Shown: positions 42,052 through 50,717, counted from the first letter of the stretch. The stretch: DNA of 64,000 nucleotides from Hymenobacter armeniacus (GCF_014699055.1 NZ_JACXAC010000001.1:682001-746000); one strand, 5' to 3'. Notes: generated by a model from the letters alone, not told the origin. A program made the numbers and translations.

Positions 42052-42105
42052 CCCGCGCCAATCGGCCGTGTCCCCTGAACAGGGGACACGGCCGATTGGC
42101 GCGGG
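42052..42105. promoter_or_regulatory. Perfect 54-nt palindrome with an internal half-site shared at 40702
   Basis: Two 26-base arms are exact reverse complements around a central AA. The inner part, GTGTCCCCTG and CAGGGGACAC, is the most symmetric core and its left half recurs at 40702. There is no U run, so it is not a standard rho-independent terminator, although a stem of this strength could still end transcription. It lies between the second paralogue and the fibre-like gene, about 53 bases before the latter's start. Confidence 0.6.
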
Positions 42106-42158
42106 CACCGGGCCAGCCGAAACTTTACGGCCTCAAACAATCCCCTTCGCTTTTGTTT

Positions 42159-44078
42159 ATGAAAGGACTTTTACCCTGGCTGGCGGCCGCCGCCGCCGTG
42201 CTTCCCCTCGCCGCCCAGGCCCAGAACGTGGGCGTGGGCACCGCCACCCCCAACGCCAAGGCCGCCCTCGACATCACCTCCACCACCAAGGGCCTGCTCA
42301 TTCCGCGCCTCACCCAGGCGCAGCGCCTTGCCATCAGCGCGCCGCCCGATGGCCTGATGATTTTCCAGACCGACAACACCGCCGGCTTCTGGTACGCCTT
42401 CGGGGGCAGCTGGGTGAACCTGCCGAGCGCCGGCGATAACCTGGGCAACCACACCGCCACCCAGGACCTGAAGCTGGCCGGCAACGACTTGCTGCTGGCG
42501 CCCGCTGCCGACGACAACAACAAGCTGGCCTACGACGCCACCACCGCCGGCGGCCCCGTGCTCACGGGCGCCACCGGCGGCGCGCTGGGCTTCCGCAGCG
42601 CGGGCGCCACCACCTCGGTGCTGAACTGGAACAATACCGGCACCGGCCGGGTGGGCATCGGGCTGGCCAGCGGCGTGAGCCCAAGCCGCGTGCTCGATGT
42701 GGGCGGCAACGTGCGCCTGCGCGGCCTCAGCACGGTCGGCTACGTCACCACCGACGCCAACGGCAACCTGAGCAGCGTGGCCGTTCCGGCCGAGCAAACC
42801 CTGGCCCTGAGCGGGCAGACACTCAGCATCAGCGGCGCCGGCGGCAACTCCGTGACCCTGCCCGGCGCGGCCGGCCCGGCCGGCGGCGACCTGGCCGGCA
42901 CCTACCCCAACCCCACGGTGGCCGCCAACGCCATCACCAGCGCCAAGCTGGCCGATGACGCCGTCACCATTCCCAAGCTGGCCGCCACCGGCACGGCCAG
43001 CGCCACCACCTACCTGCGCGGCGACAACACCTGGGCCACGCCCGCCAGCAGCGGCTGGGACCTGAACGGCAACGCCATCACCGGCGGCAATTTCCTCGGC
43101 ACCACCAACAACGAGGACCTCCTCTTTAAGCGCAACGGGACCGAGGCCTTCCGCGTGGCCGCCAACGGCCGCGTCACCCTCGGCGCCAATACCTACGCCG
43201 GCCTGTCGCTGATTCTGGGCTTCAACGCGGGCGTCAACTTCAACAGCCCGAGCGGCACCGTCGAGGGGGCCACTTTTCTGGGGGCCAAAGCGGGCGAGAA
43301 GAGCCTGGGGGGCGACAACACCTACGTCGGGTACCTGACGGGCACCAACAACACGACGGGGACCTACAACACGGTGGTGGGGTCCCAGGCCTTCGCCAAC
43401 GGCCTGAACAGCAGCGGCTCCAGCAACGTTGCCATCGGCTACGACGCCCTTAGCAACGCCAGCCTCTTTACGGGCAGCAACAACGTGGTCATCGGGCCCG
43501 GGGCGGGCTACGACATGCGCACCAACAGCAGCAACATCGTGCTGGGCAGCAGCGCCAATGCCGCAAACGGCCTCTACGACGCCTACGTCATCGGCAACAA
43601 CGCGTCCGTCACCCAAGGCAACTCGCTGGTCATCGGCGCCGCCGCCGGCAATAACGACGCCGTGAACGTAGGCATCGGCCTGTCGGCCCCCACCAGCACC
43701 CTGCAGGTGAAGGGGACTTTTGCCGTGGGCGTGCAAAACAACTACGGCGGCGGCACCAGCGGCAGCCCCAACGCCCTCGACCAGGGCTCGAACCAGCAAA
43801 CCGACCTGAACGCCGGCTACTACGGTCTGGCCCCCGCCAGCACCAGCTTCCAGTACTTCCGCCTGCCCAACGCCAGCACCTGCGTGGGCCGGGTGTACTA
43901 CCTGCGCAACAACAGCAGCTCGGTGGCGGCCATCCTTATCGTGAGCAGCGGCCAGCTCATCGACAGCGCCGCCAGCACCGGCACCCAGCAGTACACCCTC
44001 ACCACCACGGGCTCGGCCAAAACGGTCATTGCCGTGTCGGACGGCCAGAATTGGACCATCATGCGGACGGGCAACTAA
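42159..44078 (+). CDS. Secreted YadA-head/tail-fibre-like repetitive protein
   Basis: A 639-residue secreted protein with a signal peptide (WLAAAAAVLPLAAQAQ, about residues 1-22). The mature part carries repeated short motifs typical of beta-helical or coiled adhesins: NAKAALDITSTTKGLLIPR at the start; AGPAGGDLAGTYPNPTVA and ITSAKLADDAVTIPKLAATG (collagen-like to helical stalk); then YadA-head units NTYVGYLTGTNNTTGTYNT and SNVAIGYDALSNASLF. The C terminus is unusual and lacks the peptidase S74 chaperone and the T9SS tail. It is probably a surface fibre or a tail-fibre-like protein. It is the first gene of a two-gene series with the T9SS protein. Confidence 0.75.
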   Translation: MKGLLPWLAAAAAVLPLAAQAQNVGVGTATPNAKAALDITSTTKGLLIPRLTQAQRLAISAPPDGLMIFQTDNTAGFWYAFGGSWVNLPSAGDNLGNHTATQDLKLAGNDLLLAPAADDNNKLAYDATTAGGPVLTGATGGALGFRSAGATTSVLNWNNTGTGRVGIGLASGVSPSRVLDVGGNVRLRGLSTVGYVTTDANGNLSSVAVPAEQTLALSGQTLSISGAGGNSVTLPGAAGPAGGDLAGTYPNPTVAANAITSAKLADDAVTIPKLAATGTASATTYLRGDNTWATPASSGWDLNGNAITGGNFLGTTNNEDLLFKRNGTEAFRVAANGRVTLGANTYAGLSLILGFNAGVNFNSPSGTVEGATFLGAKAGEKSLGGDNTYVGYLTGTNNTTGTYNTVVGSQAFANGLNSSGSSNVAIGYDALSNASLFTGSNNVVIGPGAGYDMRTNSSNIVLGSSANAANGLYDAYVIGNNASVTQGNSLVIGAAAGNNDAVNVGIGLSAPTSTLQVKGTFAVGVQNNYGGGTSGSPNALDQGSNQQTDLNAGYYGLAPASTSFQYFRLPNASTCVGRVYYLRNNSSSVAAILIVSSGQLIDSAASTGTQQYTLTTTGSAKTVIAVSDGQNWTIMRTGN

Positions 44079-44101
44079 GGCGCAGAATTTCTCAACAGCT
44101 C

Positions 44102-45607
44102 ATGCGAAAATTGCTAACTCTGCTGGCCGGCAGCCTGCTGCCCTTGCTGCCCGCCGCCGCCCAGGACCTCACCAACGCCAGCGGCGGCCTCACCGTGGAG
44201 GCCGGCGCCACGCTCTACGTGGGCACCGGCGGCCTCAGCAACCAAGCCGGCGCCACCCTCACCAACGCGGGCGCCCTGCGCGTCGAAGGCCCCCTCGTCA
44301 ACGCCGGCACCCTCGGCCTGAGCACCGGCACCCTCGAAGTGCGCGACGACCTCACCAACACAGGCACCCTTGCGCCCGGCACCAGCGCCGTCACCTTCAG
44401 CGGACCCGACGACCAGCTGCTCACGCCCGGCGGCGCCACCCTTTACCAGGTGGTGGTGAACAAAACCACCGCTGGCACCAACACCCTGCGCCTCGCCGCC
44501 GACCTCACGGTCAGCAATGCCCTCACCCTCACCAGCGGCCTGGTGAACACCAAAAACGGCAGCACACTCAGCACCCTGCGCCTGCCCAACGGCGCCACCT
44601 TGGGCGGCGAAGCCCCCGGCCGCTACGTGCTGGGCAAGCTCGAAATCACCCGCAACGCCGTGGCCGGCAGCACGGCCGTTGATTTCGGCCTCGGCGCCGT
44701 GCTCAACCCCGCCGGCCAGAACCTGGGCACCGTCGTCGTCACCCGCCGGGCCGGCCTGCTCACGGCCGCCACCGCCGCCACCCCAGATGGCAGTTTCGGC
44801 CAAAACTTGGCCAACAGCAGCCTCAAGGGCATCGACCGCATCTGGACCGTGGTGCCCGCCACCCAGCCCAGCGCCGCCGTGCAGCTCACCCTGAGCTGGC
44901 CCGCCGACAACGACAACGGCCTCACCAACTTTGCCCAGGCCCGCGGCTGGCAGCAGGCCAGCGCCGGCCAGCCCTGGGCCCCCGTGGGCGCCGCCACCAA
45001 CGCCAGCACCCGCAGCCTCGCCCTGAGCCCCACCGTCCTCAATCGCTTCACCGTCAGCAACGCCGCCAACCCCTTGCCCGTCACGCTCGTCGATTTTACG
45101 GCGCAAGCCGAGGGCCCGGCCGCCGTGCGCCTGCGCTGGGCCACCGCGTCGGAGCTGAATAACGTCGGCTTCACCGTGGAGCGCAGCCTCGATGGCCACG
45201 CGTTTGCCGCCATTGGCACGGTAGCGGGCGCGGGCAGCAGCACCGCCCGCCACGACTATTCGCTGCTGGATGGCCAGCTGCCCGTCGGCGCCCTGCACCT
45301 CTACTACCGCCTGCGCCAGCTGGATGCCGACGGCACCGCCAGCTACTCCACCGTGCGCACGGTGAATTTCGCCGGGCCGGTCCGACCTGATTTCGTACTC
45401 TACCCCAACCCGGCCCAGCGCGCCACCACGGCCGCCGGCCTCCCCGCCAACACCCTCGTGGAAGTGCTGGACGCCACCGGCCGCCGCGTGGCCCGCGCCC
45501 TCACGAATGCCACCGGCACCGCCCACCTCGCCCTGCCCGAACACCTGCCCACCGGCGTCTACGCGGTGCGCACCAGCACCGCCGCGCGCCGGCTGGTGGT
45601 GGAGTAA
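44102..45607 (+). CDS. Secreted T9SS type A sorting-domain protein
   Basis: A 501-residue protein with signal peptide (LTLLAGSLLPLLPAAAQ). The N-terminal part (about 25-270) contains short Asn/Thr/Gly-rich repeats (NAGALRVEGPLVNAGTLGL, LRLAADLTVSNALTLTSG) that look like a beta-helix. A fibronectin-like segment ALPVTLVDFTAQAEG / VRLRWATASELNNVGFTVE precedes a C-terminal sorting tail (PNPAQRATTAAGLPANTLV, PTGVYAVRTSTAARRLVVE). This is the classical T9SS type A architecture. It starts 23 bases after the fibre-like gene, so both are probably co-transcribed and secreted by different routes. Confidence 0.9.
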   Translation: MRKLLTLLAGSLLPLLPAAAQDLTNASGGLTVEAGATLYVGTGGLSNQAGATLTNAGALRVEGPLVNAGTLGLSTGTLEVRDDLTNTGTLAPGTSAVTFSGPDDQLLTPGGATLYQVVVNKTTAGTNTLRLAADLTVSNALTLTSGLVNTKNGSTLSTLRLPNGATLGGEAPGRYVLGKLEITRNAVAGSTAVDFGLGAVLNPAGQNLGTVVVTRRAGLLTAATAATPDGSFGQNLANSSLKGIDRIWTVVPATQPSAAVQLTLSWPADNDNGLTNFAQARGWQQASAGQPWAPVGAATNASTRSLALSPTVLNRFTVSNAANPLPVTLVDFTAQAEGPAAVRLRWATASELNNVGFTVERSLDGHAFAAIGTVAGAGSSTARHDYSLLDGQLPVGALHLYYRLRQLDADGTASYSTVRTVNFAGPVRPDFVLYPNPAQRATTAAGLPANTLVEVLDATGRRVARALTNATGTAHLALPEHLPTGVYAVRTSTAARRLVVE

Positions 45608-45627
45608 GAACGGCTCACTAAAAACAG

Positions 45628-45665
45628 AAAAAGGCCGCTTCCCAGAGCCGGGAAAGCGGCCTTTT
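45628..45665. terminator. Bidirectional terminator between convergent genes
   Basis: Arms AAAAAGGCCGCTTCCC and GGGAAAGCGGCCTTTT pair with one bulge, with A and T runs on opposite sides. Confidence 0.75.
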
Positions 45666-45685
45666 CGCGCTCCGCCCCAACGGCC

Positions 45686-46543
45686 CTAAGCCGCAGCCGT
45701 AACCAACGAAGCCGCGGTTTTGGCGCTGGTGTGGGCCGCTTCCCAGCCTACCAGCGCCGCCTTGCGGTCGGCGCCCCAGCGGTACTGGCCCATCTCGCCA
45801 GTGCCGCGAATGACGCGGTGGCAGGGGATGAGGTAGCCCACGGGATTGGCCCCGATGGCGGTGCCGGCGGCGCGCACGGCTGCTCCGTTTTCGGCCGCGG
45901 CCGCCAGCTGCGAGTAGGTGCGCAATTCTCCTTCGGGAATGCGCAGCAACGACTCCCAGATTTTGAGTTGAAACGGCGTGCCTTTCAGGTGCAGGTGCAG
46001 CCGGTCGGCGGGCTGAAACGCGCGAGTAAAAAAACGCGCAACCGTTGCATGACTGTCGGCGGTGGTGGCCGCCAGCACGGCGTTTGGCCATTCCTGGCGA
46101 AGCTCGGCCACCGCCGCGGGCGCGTCGTCGGTAAATGCCAATTTGCAGATGCCTTTGGGCGTGGAAGCCACCAGGTAGGTGCCAAACGGGCATTCGCCGA
46201 AGCTGTACTGAATGACCAAGGCGGCCCCGCCGTGGCGGTATTCGCCGGGCGTCATGGCCTCCAGGGTCACGAACAAATCGTGCAGGCGGCCGGTGCTCGA
46301 CAGGCCGGTTTCGTGGGCGGCTTCGGCCACGGAGGCCTGCTCGCGCAGCATGTGCTTGGCGTGGTCGAGGCTGAGGTATTGCAGAAATTTCTTGGGCGAC
46401 ACCCCGGCCCACTCCTGAAACTTGCGCTGGAAATGGAACGGGCTCCAATGAGCCCGCTCCGCTACTTCTTCCAGACTGGGTTGGGCTTGAAAATTGGCGC
46501 GCAAGTGGGCCAGCGCGGCGGCGATGCGTTGGTAGTCAGTCAT
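45686..46543 (-). CDS. Ada-like AraC / methylated-DNA-cysteine methyltransferase fusion
   Basis: A 285-residue DNA repair and regulator protein. The N-terminal half is an AraC helix-turn-helix (SLEEVAERAHWSPFHFQRKFQEWAGVSPKKFLQ). The C-terminal half is an O6-alkylguanine-DNA alkyltransferase: GTAIGANPVGYLIPCHRVIRGTGEMGQYRWG holds the reactive Cys in IPCHRV. The enteric Ada N-terminal zinc-binding Cys domain, which receives methylphosphotriester groups, is missing, so it is a truncated Ada. It would repair O6-methylguanine and may act as a regulator, but the sensor domain is absent. Confidence 0.9.
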   Translation of the reverse strand: MTDYQRIAAALAHLRANFQAQPSLEEVAERAHWSPFHFQRKFQEWAGVSPKKFLQYLSLDHAKHMLREQASVAEAAHETGLSSTGRLHDLFVTLEAMTPGEYRHGGAALVIQYSFGECPFGTYLVASTPKGICKLAFTDDAPAAVAELRQEWPNAVLAATTADSHATVARFFTRAFQPADRLHLHLKGTPFQLKIWESLLRIPEGELRTYSQLAAAAENGAAVRAAGTAIGANPVGYLIPCHRVIRGTGEMGQYRWGADRKAALVGWEAAHTSAKTAASLVTAAA

Positions 46544-46625
46544 GGCATAGAGGGTTCTGATTGACTACAAAATTCACGCCTATAGCCCGCGCCCGAAACC
46601 CGGTTCTTGCGCACTTTGGGCGTAC

Positions 46626-46907
46626 TTACTTTTCGATTTTGACCCCTTTCCAGAACGCCACGCGGCCTTTGATTTCCTTGGCCGCGTCTTTGGGCTCGGG
46701 GTAGTACCAGGCCGCGTCCTTGTTTTTTTCGCCGTTCACGTTGAGGGAATAGTAGCTGGCGCGGCCTTTCCAGGGGCAGGTGGTTTGGGCAATGCTGTCC
46801 TCAAAAAACTCTTTTTTGATGGCGTCGGCAGGGAAATAGTGGTTGTTTTCAACCACGACGGTGTCGTCGCTTTCGGCCACGACCGTGTTGTTCCAGATGG
46901 CTTTCAT
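46626..46907 (-). CDS. DUF427-type small protein
   Basis: A 93-residue cytoplasmic protein. The segments KAIWNNTVVAESDDTVVVENNHYFP and TTCPWKGRASYYSLNVNGEKN-KDAAWYYPEPK match the DUF427 family, which is widespread and of unknown function. The start at 46907 gives the conserved opening; a longer in-frame extension is Pro-rich and unconserved. It is transcribed away from the divergent VWA gene, with a 141-base gap. Confidence 0.85.
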   Translation of the reverse strand: MKAIWNNTVVAESDDTVVVENNHYFPADAIKKEFFEDSIAQTTCPWKGRASYYSLNVNGEKNKDAAWYYPEPKDAAKEIKGRVAFWKGVKIEK

Positions 46908-47048
46908 GGGTGGGGTAGGCCCGCCGGGGGCCCGCAATGGGGGTGAGGGTGTAAAATAGACCAAGTGCCCGGCCGTAGCTTGGCCGTAGGAAATGAACAT
47001 TGGCCGCGCCGTCGTTGTTTTCTGAGCCTATCCTGAAAGAAGAATATT

Positions 47049-48155
47049 ATGGCCGTTGGCTTCCGCTTCCGCGATTTTGTGCCCGAAGACCAGCCCGAAA
47101 AGGGCTTCGAGTCGTTGTTTAAGCTGTTCATGCAGCTGGTTACCATCACCTCCGGCGACGTGGGCGAGGCGCTGTCCTGGCTCAACGAGCTCGACAAGCA
47201 GTACGGCCTCACCGACGACAATTACGGCATGGGCAATTTCATTGATGACCTCAAGAAAAAGGGTTACATCGATGAGAATGAGCAGGAAAAGGGCGAATTC
47301 AAGATTACGCCCAAAACCGAGCAGGGCATTCGCAAGAGTGCGCTGGAGGAGATTTTCGGCAAGCTGAAAAAGAGCAGCACAGGCAACCACCGCACGCCCC
47401 ACACCGGCCAGGGCGACGAACAAAGCACCGACCTGCGCGAATTCCGCTTTGGCGACTCGCTGGAGCAGATTCAGATGTCCGAATCCATCCGCAACGCCCA
47501 GCTCAACCACGGCTTGAGCGGCGACGACTTCATGCTGACCGAGGGCGACCTGGAAGTGCGCGAAAACGAGCACAAGTCCCAGACCAGCACCGTGCTGATG
47601 ATTGACATCTCGCACTCGATGATACTCTACGGCGAGGACCGCATCACGCCGGCCAAGAAGGTGGCCATGGCCCTGGCCGAGCTGGTGAAGCAGAAGTACC
47701 CCAAGGATTTCCTCGACGTCATCGTGTTCGGCAACGATGCCTGGCAGATTGAAATCAAGGACTTGCCCTACCTGCAGGTGGGGCCCTACCACACCAACAC
47801 CGTGGCCGGCCTGGAGCTGGCCATGGACCTGCTGCGCAAGCGCAAGACGCCCAACAAGCAGATTTTCATGATTACCGACGGCAAGCCTACCTGCCTGAAA
47901 GAAGGCAACGGCTATTACAAAAACGCTTTCGGCCTCGACCGCAAAGTGGTGAACAAGACCCTGAACCTGGCTGCCGCCGCCCGCCGCGTCAAAATTCCCA
48001 TTACCACGTTCATGATTACCTCCGACCCGTATCTGCAGAAGTTCGTGGAGGAATTTACGGAGGTGAACCAGGGCAAGGCGTATTATTCCGGCCTGAAAGG
48101 GCTGGGGCACCTGGTGTTCGAGGACTACAAAAAAAACCGGCGTAAGACGCTGTAA
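47049..48155 (+). CDS. VWA-domain protein, partner of a MoxR-like ATPase
   Basis: A 368-residue cytoplasmic protein. The N-terminal half (about 1-180) has RFRDFVPEDQPEKGFESLFKLFMQLV and a hydrophilic linker. The C-terminal half is a von Willebrand A domain with MIDAS-like DISHSM (DxSxS, near residues 186-190), the IFMITDGKPTCL metal-binding region and FMITSDPYLQKFVEEF. It precedes the AAA+ gene by 132 bases, which contain a palindromic repeat. The pairing of VWA with MoxR/ChlI-type AAA+ proteins is widespread and often involved in protein maturation, but the substrate here is unknown. Confidence 0.85.
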   Translation: MAVGFRFRDFVPEDQPEKGFESLFKLFMQLVTITSGDVGEALSWLNELDKQYGLTDDNYGMGNFIDDLKKKGYIDENEQEKGEFKITPKTEQGIRKSALEEIFGKLKKSSTGNHRTPHTGQGDEQSTDLREFRFGDSLEQIQMSESIRNAQLNHGLSGDDFMLTEGDLEVRENEHKSQTSTVLMIDISHSMILYGEDRITPAKKVAMALAELVKQKYPKDFLDVIVFGNDAWQIEIKDLPYLQVGPYHTNTVAGLELAMDLLRKRKTPNKQIFMITDGKPTCLKEGNGYYKNAFGLDRKVVNKTLNLAAAARRVKIPITTFMITSDPYLQKFVEEFTEVNQGKAYYSGLKGLGHLVFEDYKKNRRKTL

Positions 48156-48169
48156 TTTCCATTTTTTTC

Positions 48170-48273
48170 TGTCATGCTGACGAAGGAAGCATCTTATCAC
48201 GGTTGCTTTTGTCAGCTCTCATAATGCAAACGGCGCGGACGTGATAAGGTCCTTCGCGCTGCTCAGGATGACA
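48170..48273. repeat. Imperfect palindromic repeat between the VWA and AAA+ genes
   Basis: The left arm 48170-48200 (TGTCATGCTGACGAAGGAAG ... TTATCAC) and the right arm 48241-48273 (GTGATAAGGTCCTTCGCG ... ATGACA) are imperfect reverse complements with some indels, and resemble the GTCATGCTGAGC family at 3286 and 39881. Confidence 0.6.
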
Positions 48274-48287
48274 ACTAAACCCCGTTC

Positions 48288-49835
48288 ATGGCCAACGACC
48301 AGCTTCCAACCAACCATTTTGCCCACATCACCACCCTGGGCCAGCTGAAAAAGTCTGGCTACAAATCCCGCTCGGTGAAGGCCGAGTTGCGGGAAAACCT
48401 CATCCGCAAGCTGCGCGTGAAAGAGGACGTTTTCCCCGGCATCTTCGGCTACGACGAAACCGTGATTCCGGAACTGCAGCGCGCCATCCTGGCCGGGCAC
48501 CACATCAACCTGCTGGGTTTGCGCGGCCAGGCCAAAACCCGCATTGCGCGCCTGCTCATCAACCTGCTCGATGACTACATGCCCGTGGTGGCCGGCTCGG
48601 AGCTGAACGACGACCCGCTGCAGCCGCTGTCGGTATTCGCCAAAAACCTCATTGCCGAGCACGGCGACGCCACGCCCGTGGCCTGGGTGCACCGCGACGA
48701 GCGCTACACCGAGAAGCTGGCCACGCCCGACGTGTCGGTGGCCGACCTCATCGGCGACGCCGACCCCATCAAAGCCGCCACGCTGAAACTGCCGTACTCC
48801 GACGAGCGGGTGATTCACTTCGGCCTGATTCCGCGGGCGCACCGCGGCATTTTCGTGATTAACGAATTGCCCGACTTGCAGGCGCGCATCCAGGTGTCAC
48901 TGTTCAATATTTTGCAGGAAGGCGACATCCAGATTCGGGGCTTCAAGGTGCGGCTGCCGCTCGATATCCAGTTTGTCTTCACGGCCAACCCGGAGGACTA
49001 CACCAACCGGGGCAGCATCGTGACGCCGCTCAAGGACCGGATTGACGCGCAGATTATCACGCACTACCCGAAATCCATCGAAATTGGCAAGCGCATCACC
49101 AAGCAGGAAGCCCGCATCAAAGACGAGCAGAAGGGCATGGTGACGAGCAACGAGGTCATCCACGACCTGGTGGAGCAGGTGGCCGTGGAGGCGCGCGGCT
49201 CCGAGTTCGTGGACGCCAAGTCGGGCGTGTCGGCCCGCCTCACCATCTCGGCCTACGAGCAGGTGATTGCGGGCGCCGAGCGCCGGGCGCTGGTGAACGG
49301 CGAAAGCAACACCTACGTGCGCCTGGGCGACTTCATTTCGGCCGTGCCCGCCGTGACGGGCAAGGTGGAACTGGTGTACGAGGGCGAGCAGGAAGGCGCG
49401 GGCATCGTGGCTGAGAAGCTGATGGGCAAGGCCATCCGCACGCTGTTCCTGAACTACTTCCCCGACCCCGACAAGAGCAAGAAGCTCAAGAACCGCCCTT
49501 CGCCCTACAAAACGGTGCAGGAGTGGTTCGGCAACGGCCATACGCTGGACTTGCTGCACGACGCCAGCACCGAGGACTACCGCAAGGCCCTCGACCAGGT
49601 GCCCGGCCTGCGCGACATCGTGACCGAGCTGCACCCCAACGAAACGCCCGAGCACACCTACTTCCTTATGGAATTCCTGCTCCACGGCCTGAGCGAGCAT
49701 AGCCTGATTTCGCGCAACCGCCTCACCAGCGGCGCGCAGTTTAAGGACTTGCTGTCCTCGATGTTCACCATGCCCAGCTTTGGGGATGATGACGACGAGG
49801 ACGAAGAGGAGGAGAAGCCGCGCCGCCGCCGGTAA
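48288..49835 (+). CDS. MoxR/magnesium-chelatase ChlI-like AAA+ ATPase
   Basis: A 515-residue protein. Walker A is a variant, LRGQAKTRIARLL (near residues 78-90); FVINELPDLQARIQVSLFNILQEGDIQIRG includes the Walker B/sensor region; RLPLDIQFVFTANPEDYTNRGSIVTPLKDRIDAQI is the ChlI/MoxR-type arginine finger region. The last 20 residues are acidic then basic (DDDDEDEEEEKPRRRR). It would form a ring ATPase working with the VWA partner. It lacks the MgII-specific residues needed for a confident chelatase call; a general MoxR-type chaperone is preferred. Confidence 0.85.
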   Translation: MANDQLPTNHFAHITTLGQLKKSGYKSRSVKAELRENLIRKLRVKEDVFPGIFGYDETVIPELQRAILAGHHINLLGLRGQAKTRIARLLINLLDDYMPVVAGSELNDDPLQPLSVFAKNLIAEHGDATPVAWVHRDERYTEKLATPDVSVADLIGDADPIKAATLKLPYSDERVIHFGLIPRAHRGIFVINELPDLQARIQVSLFNILQEGDIQIRGFKVRLPLDIQFVFTANPEDYTNRGSIVTPLKDRIDAQIITHYPKSIEIGKRITKQEARIKDEQKGMVTSNEVIHDLVEQVAVEARGSEFVDAKSGVSARLTISAYEQVIAGAERRALVNGESNTYVRLGDFISAVPAVTGKVELVYEGEQEGAGIVAEKLMGKAIRTLFLNYFPDPDKSKKLKNRPSPYKTVQEWFGNGHTLDLLHDASTEDYRKALDQVPGLRDIVTELHPNETPEHTYFLMEFLLHGLSEHSLISRNRLTSGAQFKDLLSSMFTMPSFGDDDDEDEEEEKPRRRR

Positions 49836-49858
49836 ACGGCACCGGCTGCTGTGAATGC

Positions 49859-49899
49859 AAAGCCCCGCTGTCGCCTTTGGGTGGCAGCGGGGCTTTTTT
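49859..49899 (+). terminator. Rho-independent-type terminator after the AAA+ gene
   Basis: Arms AAAGCCCCGCTG and CAGCGGGGCTTT pair exactly, followed by TTTTTT, 23 bases after the stop. Confidence 0.85.
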
Positions 49900-49958
49900 G
49901 TGGGCCAGGCAGCTTGCGCGCCGTCCACTGCGTACACCCCGCGACCAATTTCCTTCCC

Positions 49959-50717
49959 ATGAAAAAAATCGCGCAAGTCACCCTGCTCTTTTGGATAATG
50001 AAGATTTGCGCGACCACGCTGGGCGAAACCGCCGGCGACCAGTTGGCCCAAACCATGAAGGTGGGCTATGGCACCAGCTCGCTGATTCTCATTGGGTTGT
50101 TTCTGGTGGTGCTGGCGGGGCAGCTGGCGGTGTCGCGCTACATTCCGGCGCTTTACTGGGCCACCATCCTAGCCACGAGCACGGCCGGCACCACCATATC
50201 CGACTACATGGACCGCACCCTGGGCCTGGGTTACGCCATGGGCTCGCTGCTGCTGGTGTCGCTGCTGGGGCTGATTCTGGGCTTGTGGTGGCTGCGCGAA
50301 CGGTCGTTGTCGGTTACCGACATCCGGACGCGCACGGGGGAGGTATTTTACTGGGCGGCCATTCTGGTATCGAATACGCTGGGCACGGCGCTGGGCGACT
50401 TCTTGGCCGATGATTCCGGGTTGGGCTTCGGCGGTGGGGCCCTGCTGATTGGCAGCGCGCTGGCCGTGCTGGTGCTGGCATATTATTTCACCCCCGTGTC
50501 GCGCGTGTTGCTGTTCTGGCTGGCCTTTGTGCTCACGCGGCCGTTTGGGGCCACATTCGGCGACTTGCTCACCAAGCCCACCGAGAAGCAGGGGCTGGGC
50601 TTTGGCACGCAGGGCGCGTCGCTCATTCTGTTTGGGCTGCTGGTGGCGCTGGTGCTCTACGAAACCTTTCGGCGTAAGCCAACGGGCGCGGGCGACACGC
50701 TTGCTCCGATTCGCTAG
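49959..50717 (+). CDS. Polytopic membrane protein with four internal repeats (COG4705-like)
   Basis: A 252-residue inner-membrane protein with about eight helices in four visible pairs. Each repeat opens with a T/N-xLG-T-x-GD-like motif: TTLGETAGDQLAQTMKVGYG, STAGTTISDYMDRTLGLGYA, NTLGTALGDFLADDSGLGFG and RPFGATFGDLLTKPTEKQGLGFG. The repeats share a conserved Asp after a glycine, which could bind cations or lie in a pore. This pattern fits the uncharacterised COG4705 family. Function is unknown. The start at 49959 gives a standard first helix; upstream in-frame sequence is unconserved. Confidence 0.75.
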   Translation: MKKIAQVTLLFWIMKICATTLGETAGDQLAQTMKVGYGTSSLILIGLFLVVLAGQLAVSRYIPALYWATILATSTAGTTISDYMDRTLGLGYAMGSLLLVSLLGLILGLWWLRERSLSVTDIRTRTGEVFYWAAILVSNTLGTALGDFLADDSGLGFGGGALLIGSALAVLVLAYYFTPVSRVLLFWLAFVLTRPFGATFGDLLTKPTEKQGLGFGTQGASLILFGLLVALVLYETFRRKPTGAGDTLAPIR

